From an uncultured Bacteroidota bacterium (GTDB lineage: Bacteria > Bacteroidota > Bacteroidia > Chitinophagales > Chitinophagaceae), in assembly GCA_903851465.1 (NCBI GenBank), contig CAINOI010000033.1, forward strand, positions 62,001 to 126,000: DNA of 64,000 nucleotides. Direction: 5' to 3'. A model generated the notes under the pieces. It was given only the letters and a program-made list of their open reading frames with translations, did no database searches and was not told the DNA's origin. Of this stretch, positions 47,705 through 57,419 are shown piece by piece. A program made the translations under genes and the position numbers. The stretch's first letter is position 1, and every line of letters begins with the position of its first letter.

Positions 47705-48901
47705 ATGTACAATCAATTCCAACCAACATTAGCAAAGGAAATAGAAGGGATAAAAGAAGCTGGCTTATATAAAAAAGAAAGAATCATTACTTCTGCTCAA
47801 GCAGCAGAAATCACCATTCAAGGAGGTCAACAAGTGTTGAATTTTTGTGCCAATAATTATTTAGGTTTATCCTCGCATCCAAAAGTAATTGAAGCAGCAA
47901 AGGCAGCGATTGATACACATGGATTTGGTTTGTCCTCTGTTCGTTTTATTTGTGGTACACAGGATATACATAAAACATTAGAAGAAAAGATTTCTGCTTT
48001 CCTAGGCACAGAAGATACTATTTTATATGCCGCAGCATTCGATGCAAATGGTGGTGTATTTGAACCTTTATTTGGCGAAAAGGATGCAATTATTTCGGAC
48101 TCCTTAAACCATGCATCCATCATAGATGGTGTAAGGCTTACAAAGTCTATGAGGTATCGTTACGAACACAATTCGATGGAGGACTTGGAAGCAAAATTAA
48201 AAGAAGCGATTGCTGCAGGTGCGGTACAAAAAATCATTGTAACAGATGGCGCATTTTCTATGGATGGCACCATTGCACAATTAGATAAAATTGTGGCATT
48301 AGCAGAAAAATACGAAGCCCTTGTTATGACAGATGAATGTCATTCCACAGGATTTTTAGGCAAAACAGGTAGAGGGGTGCATGAATTAAAAGGGGTGATG
48401 GGTAAGGTAGATATCATCACAGGCACATTAGGAAAAGCATTGGGTGGCGCGTCTGGTGGATTTACATCTGGCAAAAAAGAAATCATTGATTTGTTAAGAC
48501 AACGTTCAAGACCTTATTTATTTTCAAATACATTGGCGCCTTCTATTACTGGAGCATCTATTGCAGTCTTTGATTTATTATCACAAACCACAGCACTTAG
48601 AGATACGCTAGAAGAAAACACGAACTATTTTAGAGAAAAAATTACTGCTGCTGGTTTTGATATCAAGCCAGGAACACATCCAATTATACCTATCATGTTG
48701 TATGATGCAGTCGTGTCTCAAAAAATGGCTGAAAAATTATTAGAGAAAGGTATTTACGTAATAGGATTTTACTATCCAGTGGTAGCTAAAGGTCAAGCAA
48801 GAATTCGTGTACAAATTTCTGCTGCACATACAAGAGCGCATTTAGATCAAGCCATTCAAGCATTTATAGAAGTGGGCAAGGAATTAGGTGTGATTAAATA
48901 A
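47705..48901 (+). CDS. kbl: glycine C-acetyltransferase (2-amino-3-ketobutyrate CoA ligase)
   Basis: NFCANNYLGLSSHPKVIEAAK, DECHSTGFLGKTGRGVHE, GTLGKALGGASGG. Confidence 0.95.
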   Translation: MYNQFQPTLAKEIEGIKEAGLYKKERIITSAQAAEITIQGGQQVLNFCANNYLGLSSHPKVIEAAKAAIDTHGFGLSSVRFICGTQDIHKTLEEKISAFLGTEDTILYAAAFDANGGVFEPLFGEKDAIISDSLNHASIIDGVRLTKSMRYRYEHNSMEDLEAKLKEAIAAGAVQKIIVTDGAFSMDGTIAQLDKIVALAEKYEALVMTDECHSTGFLGKTGRGVHELKGVMGKVDIITGTLGKALGGASGGFTSGKKEIIDLLRQRSRPYLFSNTLAPSITGASIAVFDLLSQTTALRDTLEENTNYFREKITAAGFDIKPGTHPIIPIMLYDAVVSQKMAEKLLEKGIYVIGFYYPVVAKGQARIRVQISAAHTRAHLDQAIQAFIEVGKELGVIK

Positions 48902-49024
48902 TTGAAATCATAGATTAAGCAGTTTTATCTTCGTATATTTAGCTAAGTAGACCATTCAAGCATACATAATCGGGTGTATTTTGAAATGAATTGCTTAAGT
49001 ATTTAATACTGTTAATAAACTTCT

Positions 49025-49906
49025 ATGAAAAGGTTTTTACAAATAGCAAGTAATAACTTCGACTCCTATTTTAATGCTAAAGTGATTAGAAAAATCGAGT
49101 TGATTCTTTTAAGAGCAGCGGTCTTTTCTTTTATACTCCATTTAATTATTATTTACTTAGGTAATCATTTTAATTATTTTCATAACGTACAACACAGTTA
49201 TTTAAAGGCCATCTATACGCCATTTAGTTTTATACTGTTTTATGAAGTTTTTTTGTTGATCATTATCATTCCAAATTCTATATCAGAGTTTATTGGCAAG
49301 CAATTCGAGGTCATTACGCTAATCACATTAAGAAGTTTCTTCCATGATATCGCAGACTTTAATACGACCGAAGCCATTCATTTTCAAAACCCTGCATTTT
49401 TAAGCCTAGTATATGATCTAGCTGCTTCTATCGTCATGCTAGGACTGACTATTGTTTATTATAAAATTTATAACAGTAGTCATAATAAGGAGATCATTAG
49501 AGAGTTAAACCAATTCATTAATATCAAGAAATTGGTTTCACTAAGTATGATTGTAGTATTGTTGATTTTGAGTATTACGAGTTTAACGACTTGGTCAATG
49601 GATATGATTGAAGCCTTAAGGATCAATGATCATTACCCGAATCCTAATACTGTTTTTTATGAAGACTTTTTTTCTATCATGATATTTGTGGATGTATTAT
49701 TACTTATCATTTCATTTACTTTCCATTCCTCTTTTTTCATCATTTTTAGAAACGCTAGTTTTATCATTACAACTATTTTGCTAAGAATGTCTTTAACTAT
49801 TGAAAAGCCAATGAATTATATCATAGTCATCATTGGGTTTTTGTTTGCTATCATCTCGTTTTTCTTATACAGATTCAGGTATATCCACCACAAACGAGAG
49901 GTCTAA
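49025..49906 (+). CDS. uncharacterised multi-pass membrane protein
   Basis: About seven to eight hydrophobic segments, no recognised motif. Confidence 0.7.
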   Translation: MKRFLQIASNNFDSYFNAKVIRKIELILLRAAVFSFILHLIIIYLGNHFNYFHNVQHSYLKAIYTPFSFILFYEVFLLIIIIPNSISEFIGKQFEVITLITLRSFFHDIADFNTTEAIHFQNPAFLSLVYDLAASIVMLGLTIVYYKIYNSSHNKEIIRELNQFINIKKLVSLSMIVVLLILSITSLTTWSMDMIEALRINDHYPNPNTVFYEDFFSIMIFVDVLLLIISFTFHSSFFIIFRNASFIITTILLRMSLTIEKPMNYIIVIIGFLFAIISFFLYRFRYIHHKREV

Positions 49907-49984
49907 AAAAGACTTTACCATCCTTTTGCGTTCATTCAACAATAAGTAGTAATTTTTGTTATATATATTATTAAAAGCAACAAC

Positions 49985-51610
49985 ATGACATTTCAAGAAC
50001 AACTAGACCATTTAATTATAGAAAAGCAGGCCATTCCTGAGGCTTTTGCATTACCAGAATTAATCAATCAAAAAACCTATCTGTCTGACGGTGAGTTAGT
50101 TACTTGGGATGGACCCACCCACGAAGTGTTTTCTCCAATATGTATGCACACCCCTGAAGGAGTACAACGTATTAAGATAGGATCCTATCCAGTTTGTACC
50201 GAGAAAGAAGCGATGATTGCCTTGGACGCTGCCTGCAAAGCCTATAACGATGGTAGAGGCGAGTGGCCAACCATGTCTGTTGCCCAAAGAATCAATTGTG
50301 TGGAACAGTTCGTAGTCAAAATGTTAGCGCAAAAAGAGATTGTGGTAAAATTGATTATGTGGGAGATAGGTAAAACCTATGCTGACTCCGAAAAAGAGTT
50401 TGATAGAACAGTGGAATATATTTATGCTACCATAGAAGCGCTAAAGGATATCGATAGAGACTCTTCTAGATTCACGATAGAACAAGGTATTGTTGCTCAA
50501 ATAAGAAGATCTCCATTGGGAGTTGTCTTGTGTATGGGGCCATTCAACTATCCATTAAATGAGACTTTCACTACTTTGATTCCTGCAATCATTATGGGTA
50601 ATACTTTATTGTTCAAGGCACCAAAGCATGGTACTTTATTGCATTACCCAATGTTAGAGGCATTTAAGTCTTGTTTCCCTAAAGGAGTGGTGAATACGAT
50701 TTACGGAAGAGGTAATGTTATTATACCGCCATTGATGGAGTCTGGTAAGATCAATGTATTGACATTGATTGGATCAAGTAAGGTAGCCAACCAATTAAAA
50801 AAGTTACATCCAAAAGTAAATCGTCTAAGAGCCATATTAGGATTAGATGCTAAGAACGCAGCTATTGTTACAAAAGATGCGGATATTAAATTAGCAGTTC
50901 AAGAAACTGTCTTGGGAGCACTATCATTCAATGGACAAAGATGTACAGCACTAAAAACAATCTTTGTGCATCAATCTATCGCTAAAGAATTCATTGAATT
51001 ATTAAAAGAACAGGTGGCAAAATTACAGTTTGGATTACCATGGGAAAAAGGAGTGACTTTGACGCCATTGCCAGAGCCAGGTAAGCCAGCTTATTTAAAT
51101 GATTTGATAGAGGATGCGAAATTACATGGCGCAGCTGTGATGAATGAAAACGGGGGAACAATGAAAGAAACCTTTTTCTATCCAGCTATCTTGTTTCCAG
51201 TGAATCATAAAATGAAGATCTATACCGAAGAACAGTTTGGTCCAATTATTCCAGTCATTCCTTTTGAAGACATTGAAGAGCCAATCCAATACATCATCGA
51301 TTCAACGCATGGTCAACAGGTTAGTTTGTTCTCAAAAAATCAATCTGAATTAGCGAGTTTAATTGACCCATTGGTGAATCAAGTGAGCAGGGTGAATATC
51401 AATTGTCAATGTCAAAGAGGTCCAGATAGTTTTCCGTTTACTGGACGTAAGGATAGTGCAGAAGGTACTTTGTCTGTCGTGGATGCATTAAGGTCTTTTT
51501 CAATTAGGTCTTTAGTGGCAGCAAAACTAACCGAAGAGAACAAGCATATCATCAACGATATCGTATCGTCTCATCATTCTAATTTCTTAAGTACTAAGTT
51601 TATATTTTAA
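49985..51610 (+). CDS. aldehyde dehydrogenase family, NADP-dependent glyceraldehyde-3-phosphate dehydrogenase (GAPN)-like
   Basis: RRSPLGVVLCMGPFNYPLNETFTTLIPAIIMGNT, ALSFNGQRCTALKTIFVH, INCQCQRGPDSFPFTGRKDSAEGTLSV. Confidence 0.92.
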   Translation: MTFQEQLDHLIIEKQAIPEAFALPELINQKTYLSDGELVTWDGPTHEVFSPICMHTPEGVQRIKIGSYPVCTEKEAMIALDAACKAYNDGRGEWPTMSVAQRINCVEQFVVKMLAQKEIVVKLIMWEIGKTYADSEKEFDRTVEYIYATIEALKDIDRDSSRFTIEQGIVAQIRRSPLGVVLCMGPFNYPLNETFTTLIPAIIMGNTLLFKAPKHGTLLHYPMLEAFKSCFPKGVVNTIYGRGNVIIPPLMESGKINVLTLIGSSKVANQLKKLHPKVNRLRAILGLDAKNAAIVTKDADIKLAVQETVLGALSFNGQRCTALKTIFVHQSIAKEFIELLKEQVAKLQFGLPWEKGVTLTPLPEPGKPAYLNDLIEDAKLHGAAVMNENGGTMKETFFYPAILFPVNHKMKIYTEEQFGPIIPVIPFEDIEEPIQYIIDSTHGQQVSLFSKNQSELASLIDPLVNQVSRVNINCQCQRGPDSFPFTGRKDSAEGTLSVVDALRSFSIRSLVAAKLTEENKHIINDIVSSHHSNFLSTKFIF

Positions 51611-51626
51611 GCAATAGGATTGAATT

Positions 51627-51664
51627 AAAAAAGGATGCTATTGTTTCAATAGCATCCTTTTTTT
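51627..51664. terminator. intrinsic terminator AAAAAAGGATGCTATTG-TTT-CAATAGCATCCTTTTTTT
   Basis: Perfect stem with A/T flanks between convergent genes. Confidence 0.92.
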
Positions 51665-51682
51665 GTAAGTAGTATCTAAGGA

Positions 51683-52129
51683 TTATGCGTAAACCCTAAG
51701 GTTGTTTCCTGACAGTGCAGTTTTATATTGCTTCAATGCTACATTAGCAGGCCCTGTCAGCACAGCGCCTGTTGTAAAGAAGGCAGATCCGTGTGCAGAA
51801 CAATAAAAACGATTATTATTCGCTTGAAAGTCTACTGTTACTTGTTGATGGGTGCAAAGAGAACTTACTGCGATGTATTCATTGGTAAGTGTTCTGGCAA
51901 TGATGATATTATTTGTTTTATCTACATAGAATCCTCCAGCAGTGTTTAAGCTGGTATATGGATTTGTTGTTATATTGATTGTAAAATCAATTGCTTTATT
52001 TGTATTATTATTGGATCCAGTTGGTTGCGAAGGAGCACTGTCAGACTTTGAACAGGATTGCATGCAACCAAAAATCAATACAGAAGCCGCGCTCAGACCA
52101 ACTTTTTCAATGAAATCTTTTCTTTCCAT
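51683..52129 (-). CDS. Rieske [2Fe-2S] domain lipoprotein
   Basis: SSLCTHQQVTVDFQANNNRFYCSAHGSAF (CxH...CxxH). Confidence 0.92.
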   Translation of the reverse strand: MERKDFIEKVGLSAASVLIFGCMQSCSKSDSAPSQPTGSNNNTNKAIDFTINITTNPYTSLNTAGGFYVDKTNNIIIARTLTNEYIAVSSLCTHQQVTVDFQANNNRFYCSAHGSAFFTTGAVLTGPANVALKQYKTALSGNNLRVYA

Positions 52130-52244
52130 AATAATAAATTTTATGAATTAACAATTGTTAGGAATAATAAATATACAAATCAACAATCGATTCGGTACTT
52201 TTGTTGTAGCACTTATATGAATCTAAATTAAAAAACATTTTCTT

Positions 52245-52895
52245 ATGAATAACTATTTGAGTTACAAATCTTTGTTAAAGGTAATTTTTTTATTCTTATT
52301 GATGGGTAGTCTTAATAAAGTTCAAGCACAAACAGATTCACTTTTACAAACCCTTTTGGTCAATGAAAAAATTGACAGTCAATTAATCACTCCATCTAAA
52401 ATGTTATTTACACAAAAATTAGTTTGGGGAACAAATGGCATTTTTAAGAACAGGTATGGTAATATTGAAGATCCTATAGAAAGAAGAAAAATTGATTTAA
52501 GAATAAGAAGAAAAATGTTGCAAATACATCAAATTGGTGGTTTTGTAACATTGGGCGGCATGTTAGCACAAGGTATTGTTGGAAGTCAGTTATATAATGG
52601 TTCCTATAAATTAAAGCAAACACACGAAGCGCTGGGAGCAGCGGTCAATCTTACTTATGGGCTCACTGCGATCAATGCTTTATTTACACCGCCTTCTACT
52701 TTCAAAAGAGATAAAAAAATAACTTCTATACGATTGCATAAGTGGCTGGCAATAGCACATATGTCTGGTATGTTGGCAACCAATATTCTAGCTTCTCAAA
52801 TCGAAAATAATCCCTCACTTAAACCTTATCACCGTGCAGCAGCCTATACAAGCTTTGTTAGTTTAGCAGCAGCCATGGTGGTGATTAAATTTTAA
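52245..52895 (+). CDS. cytochrome b561-like multi-helix membrane protein
   Basis: Signal-like N-terminus and four hydrophobic helices each carrying a His (QIHQIGG, QTHEALG, RLHKWLAIAH, YHRAAAY). Confidence 0.65.
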   Translation: MNNYLSYKSLLKVIFLFLLMGSLNKVQAQTDSLLQTLLVNEKIDSQLITPSKMLFTQKLVWGTNGIFKNRYGNIEDPIERRKIDLRIRRKMLQIHQIGGFVTLGGMLAQGIVGSQLYNGSYKLKQTHEALGAAVNLTYGLTAINALFTPPSTFKRDKKITSIRLHKWLAIAHMSGMLATNILASQIENNPSLKPYHRAAAYTSFVSLAAAMVVIKF

Positions 52896-52898
52896 ATT

Positions 52899-53423
52899 AT
52901 GTATTTACATGTAATACTTTCGTTCGTTGTATCCTTATTTTTTCAAAGTCCAACATTTGAAACAAGTGCTTCTTCGGTAAAATATTCAATGGTACACAAA
53001 TTGCATAGTTGGGAGGGCGTAAGCAAGGATTTAAAAGTGGCTACCAAGTGGAACGAACAAAAAAATGAAATAGAACAAATTTCAATTGTAGTGAATGTGG
53101 CTACCTTTAATAGCGGCTTATCTAGCAGAGACAGTCATATGATGGAAGTATTAGATGGATTAACTTATCCTAGAATTTTATTTAGCAGCTCAAGTGTGCA
53201 GTATACACCAGATGGTATATTCGTAAAAGGTAAATTACAGTTTCATGGTGTAGAGCGTATGATTGAAACTAAAGTAAAACTTGAAAAGCAAAATCGTAGA
53301 TGGGTGTTTTCTGGAAGCCTTCCTGTTTTATTAGAAGACTATAAAGTAGAAAGACCAAGTTTGTTATTTGTAAAAGTGGATAACAAAATACAGATTGATT
53401 TTCAAGTGGCTTATAATAACTAG
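52899..53423 (+). CDS. YceI family protein
   Basis: SSVKYSMVHKLHSWEGVSKDLK ... SSRDSHMMEVLDGLTYPRILFSSSSV ... GKLQFHGVERMIETKVKLE. Confidence 0.85.
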   Translation: MYLHVILSFVVSLFFQSPTFETSASSVKYSMVHKLHSWEGVSKDLKVATKWNEQKNEIEQISIVVNVATFNSGLSSRDSHMMEVLDGLTYPRILFSSSSVQYTPDGIFVKGKLQFHGVERMIETKVKLEKQNRRWVFSGSLPVLLEDYKVERPSLLFVKVDNKIQIDFQVAYNN

Positions 53424-53492
53424 AAAAATTTAGAAGCTATTTTTATTATAGCTAAGCATTGTAGTTATTAATGGTCTATTACAAAAACTCAC

Positions 53493-54278
53493 TTACTTAA
53501 TCTTATATACCAAGGCGATATTCCAAAGGAAGTCTTTGCCACCTGTAATTTCTGTTTCCAAAGTTTTATTGATGGTAGATTGTAAGCTAAATGGAAATTT
53601 CTTATGACTGATTGAACCATTTGCCGTAAAATAGGTGCCAGCTTTTTTATCGATATTCAAATAATACACTGCTGGCGTCAAACTAAGATTCAATTGATCA
53701 TTAAAAGCAATATTAGATACACCTAAATACAAGTTCACAAAATGTGAGGTTTGAAGTCCATCTTTTTGTAAACCATTACTTTGTAAATAATAGACCCCAA
53801 GATTTAAATTTTTATTAATCTTGAAATTAGGCACTAATTCCCATGCCAAGAATCTTCTAAGTTGATAGAGCTTTACATCCTTACCATTTTCAACTATATT
53901 TTTTGGAAACCAGTTCGCAGCAGGGTGCATCCCTGTTCTTAAAGAAAATTTGCCTTCCTGTATGGGCATGTAACGAAACCACAATAACATACTGCCTTTT
54001 GTAAGATCTGGTGCTAGTCGAATATCTGGCTCAACACTTAAGTTGTGTTTTTTCCAACTCATTTGAGAAGTGATTGCTGGACTATTAAAGGAGAATGTTG
54101 GAACAATTGAGAATCCATTATTAGTAATACCTAAATTGCCTGTGTAAGTTTGTGCGTATATAATAGTATTTAAACCACAAACAAGAAAGATTACCAAAGT
54201 GATTTGTATAAATTGTTTAATTGATTTGTGGTTGCGCATGAATAGGAATCCTTTTGATTTTGAATGCGCAAATATCAA
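53493..54278 (-). CDS. hypothetical outer-membrane beta-barrel protein
   Basis: Signal peptide and alternating beta-strand pattern ending in aromatic/basic residues. Confidence 0.65.
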   Translation of the reverse strand: MIFAHSKSKGFLFMRNHKSIKQFIQITLVIFLVCGLNTIIYAQTYTGNLGITNNGFSIVPTFSFNSPAITSQMSWKKHNLSVEPDIRLAPDLTKGSMLLWFRYMPIQEGKFSLRTGMHPAANWFPKNIVENGKDVKLYQLRRFLAWELVPNFKINKNLNLGVYYLQSNGLQKDGLQTSHFVNLYLGVSNIAFNDQLNLSLTPAVYYLNIDKKAGTYFTANGSISHKKFPFSLQSTINKTLETEITGGKDFLWNIALVYKIK

Positions 54279-54317
54279 TATTAAATAGTAGAATAACTAA
54301 CTTATTGTATCATATTA

Positions 54318-54791
54318 TTAATTCAACGCCTTGTCTGCGCAACAGCTACTTGCAAAGGAGTCTGGTTTTGCTTTGAATGCGAAGCCCATCCCCATAATAT
54401 AGCCCATGGCGTCTTTCAAAGCTTCATTGCTCTTAAATTGGCTATTGGTATTAATGTCGGCGTGTACTTCCATTTCGATATCATGTTCAATGAATAAATC
54501 ACAAAGAGAATAAGCAATTTCGACACTCTTTGACACCTCGAGTAACATCCTTTCCTTTATGTGTAATGGTTGATTTGTTTTTTCATTATGAATAAACATG
54601 AATCCTCCATTTTTTTCCCTTAAAAAAACAATTACCGTAGCAAATTCAGTTACAGAAAGTTTTACCTGACTATCAGTGCCGATATACACTTTAAGTTTAT
54701 TGTTTTTTGCAGTTTCTTCTTCGATACACTTCTTCACATGCTCGGCAATAGGTATCGAAATCGTTTCTCCACTAAATTTACGCCAAATCAT
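54318..54791 (-). CDS. DUF458/YkuK family RNase H-like protein
   Basis: VYIGTDSQVKLSVTEFATVIVFLREKNGGFMFIH ... DIEMEVHADINTNSQFKSNEALKDAMGYIMGMGF. Confidence 0.85.
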   Translation of the reverse strand: MIWRKFSGETISIPIAEHVKKCIEEETAKNNKLKVYIGTDSQVKLSVTEFATVIVFLREKNGGFMFIHNEKTNQPLHIKERMLLEVSKSVEIAYSLCDLFIEHDIEMEVHADINTNSQFKSNEALKDAMGYIMGMGFAFKAKPDSFASSCCADKALN

Positions 54792-54885
54792 AAGTATTGA
54801 TTTATTACTTACAATTTAAGCTATATATAATTACAGTCATATTAATTAAATAACAAGTTTTACCTAATTTTGTCACTCAAATTAA

Positions 54886-55953
54886 TTGATGCGTTATTCC
54901 TTCTTCTTATTAGTCCTATTTATTTCTATACATAGCTTTGCGCAAGACGATTCTACAAAGACACTTAAGCTAAGCACCTATGCCGATATGTATTATAGTT
55001 ATGACTTTTCAAATCCCAAAAATTTTGAAAAACCTGACTATAACTATAATTATAAAAAGCATAATCAATTGAATGTCAATCTTGCTTTTGTAAAATTGGG
55101 TTATCAATCCAGTCGTATGAGATCTAATTTGGCACTTATGACGGGTAATTATGCCATGTACAATCTAAGCGCAGAACCCAATTGGGCAAAGCCTTTGTTA
55201 GAGGCCAATATTGGGTATAAAATCTCTAAGCAACAAAATATTTGGGTAGATGCAGGGGTGATGCCTTCGCATATTGGTTTTGAAAGCGCAGTGGGTGCAG
55301 ATTGCTGGAACTTGACAAGGAGTATTTTAGCAGAGAACTCTCCCTATTATGAAACAGGTATCAAATTGAGTTACGCCAATAAAAAGGAAGATTTTTACCT
55401 AGCATTTCATGTACTGAATGGATGGCAGAAAATAGCAGTACCTAATTGGGATGGCAAGCCAAGTGTAGGTGTACAGATTACTTATAAACCAAGCAGTACC
55501 CTGACTTTAAATTATAGCAATTTTATTGGCCGCATACAATTAGATTCTATAAATCCTATAAGGGTGTTTCATAATCTCTATGCTATCTATGAGGCTTCAC
55601 CAAAAACAGCTTTCATTTTCGGTTTTGATATCGGCACACAAAATAATGCGCAAGGCAAGGGGGCAATTTGGTATACACCAGTAATGATTGCTAAACTAAA
55701 CTTAAATCCTAAAAGTAAAATTGCAGGCAGGCTTGAATATTATAATGACAAGCAACAACTCATTATCCTTACAACTACCCCCAATGGTTATCAAACATTT
55801 GGTGCATCGATGAATTATGATCGTCAAATTAGCTCTAATGTATTATGGCGCGTGGAATTAAAACAATACAAGTCCAAGGATCGTATATATAGATACGAAC
55901 AAACTAGCGCCTCGCAAACTTCGGCTACGCTGGCTTTGATTGTAAAGTTTTAA
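54886..55953 (+). CDS. porin-like outer membrane beta-barrel protein (BBP2-type)
   Basis: STYADMYYSYDFSNPKNFEKPDYNYNYKKHNQLNVNLAFVKLGY; IWVDAGVMPSHIGFESAVGADCWNLTRSILAENSPYYETGIKLSY. Confidence 0.85.
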   Translation: MMRYSFFLLVLFISIHSFAQDDSTKTLKLSTYADMYYSYDFSNPKNFEKPDYNYNYKKHNQLNVNLAFVKLGYQSSRMRSNLALMTGNYAMYNLSAEPNWAKPLLEANIGYKISKQQNIWVDAGVMPSHIGFESAVGADCWNLTRSILAENSPYYETGIKLSYANKKEDFYLAFHVLNGWQKIAVPNWDGKPSVGVQITYKPSSTLTLNYSNFIGRIQLDSINPIRVFHNLYAIYEASPKTAFIFGFDIGTQNNAQGKGAIWYTPVMIAKLNLNPKSKIAGRLEYYNDKQQLIILTTTPNGYQTFGASMNYDRQISSNVLWRVELKQYKSKDRIYRYEQTSASQTSATLALIVKF

Positions 55954-56009
55954 ATTTCCTAAATTAAACTTTACAATATAAATTTGGTCTAAGAATAAAC
56001 CCCTGACAA

Positions 56010-56789
56010 ATGAAATTATTTTATTTTACCCTTTGTTCTGTCCTAGTTTTATTACAATCATGTAGTAAAGAGGTTGCTACCACGACCACTCCCAGTAGTC
56101 CAAATAACACGACTAACCCAGTTGTAAGTACAACAGTACCAGATATTTATAAAAAAATATATGGTGCGTCAAGTATTACTTCTGATGGTACTTATATTAC
56201 CATTAAAACCAATGGACTTCCTGATCATAAGAGTAGCTATTATGGCTCAACGAACGCATTGTATGATAATTTCTCTGGCACTACATTTGCAGGCTATCAG
56301 TTTCAAAAAAATCCTAATTCGATTGCCGAAAAAGCATATGTTTTCAAAATACCCATAGATCCTAAATTGGCCACTACACATGCTGCAACACCATTAGGCG
56401 CCATTGGGGTTTCCTTAAATGGAGTTCCTTTCTATAATCAATATGCAGGTCCCAATCAACCTTTAGCAAACGAAATAGTTTCTTTTGATCGTTATTGGGG
56501 ACACCCAACGCCTACAAGCGCATACCATTATCATGTGGAGCCACTTTATTTAACAACAGTAAAAGCAACCAAATCGGGATTAATGGGCTTTTTATTAGAT
56601 GGATTCCCAGTGTATGGTCCCGAAGAAAATGGCGTAATAGTTGACAATACTAAACTTGACATCTATCACGGACATACATTGGCCACTGCTGATTACCCGA
56701 GTGGGATATACCATTATCATATCACAAGCACTGACCCATATATTAATGGCTCAGGTTATTATGGAACACCAGGAACTGTTTCACAATAA
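56010..56789 (+). CDS. YHYH domain lipoprotein
   Basis: Lipobox LLQSCSK; SAYHYHVEPL and GIYHYHITS motifs, GFLLDGFPVYGPEENG. Confidence 0.93.
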   Translation: MKLFYFTLCSVLVLLQSCSKEVATTTTPSSPNNTTNPVVSTTVPDIYKKIYGASSITSDGTYITIKTNGLPDHKSSYYGSTNALYDNFSGTTFAGYQFQKNPNSIAEKAYVFKIPIDPKLATTHAATPLGAIGVSLNGVPFYNQYAGPNQPLANEIVSFDRYWGHPTPTSAYHYHVEPLYLTTVKATKSGLMGFLLDGFPVYGPEENGVIVDNTKLDIYHGHTLATADYPSGIYHYHITSTDPYINGSGYYGTPGTVSQ

Positions 56790-57416
56790 ATGAAACAATA
56801 TTTTATTTTGGGGTGCTTTATACCGGTCCTGTTTTTATCCGCTTGTGATTCAAATAATAAGGACAGTCAAAACAATCAGCTAGAACTTAAACCGCAGAAC
56901 ATAGTAGTAGCTAGCATTCCAACTATTTTTAAACCTAGCGCAGACAAAGGTTTTACTTTACACCAAGACACCCTATTTCATAATGACAAAAAATATAGTG
57001 GATTGGTGTATACGCTCTATAATACAAAGGATACCATGCAGATAGCCGGCTATTTGAACGGAGTTGAGGAAGGGCTCCAAAAAAAATGGTATCCAAATAA
57101 ACAGATCAAATCGACTAGGTATTATCATGTCGGTAAAAAAATAGGAAAACATCTTGGCTATTGGGAAAATGGACAAACACAGTTTGAATTTTATTTTGAA
57201 GATGGAGAACATCATGGTGTTGCAAAAGAATGGTATCAAAACGGCCAAGCATTTAGAATATTTCATTATGAACAAGGCTATGAGCAAGGCAGTCAAAAAA
57301 TGTGGTGGGAGAATGGTATTATAAGAGCAAACTATGTGGTAAAAAATGGCAGAAGGTATGGATTGGTTGGTTTGAAACTTTGCATGAATCAAAATGACTC
57401 TATTTTAAAAAAATAA
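56790..57416 (+). CDS. MORN-repeat (YwqK-type) lipoprotein
   Basis: Lipobox LSACDS; repeats GLQKKWYPNKQIKSTRYY / KHLGYWENGQTQFEFYFEDG / GVAKEWYQNGQAFRIFHYEQG / GSQKMWWENGIIRANYV. Confidence 0.88.
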   Translation: MKQYFILGCFIPVLFLSACDSNNKDSQNNQLELKPQNIVVASIPTIFKPSADKGFTLHQDTLFHNDKKYSGLVYTLYNTKDTMQIAGYLNGVEEGLQKKWYPNKQIKSTRYYHVGKKIGKHLGYWENGQTQFEFYFEDGEHHGVAKEWYQNGQAFRIFHYEQGYEQGSQKMWWENGIIRANYVVKNGRRYGLVGLKLCMNQNDSILKK

Positions 57417-57419
57417 TGA

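Noticed and set aside
56790-57416. Toxin-antitoxin system
   Set aside because: Only the MORN/YwqK name suggests it; no toxin partner and the protein is a lipoprotein in an SCO operon.
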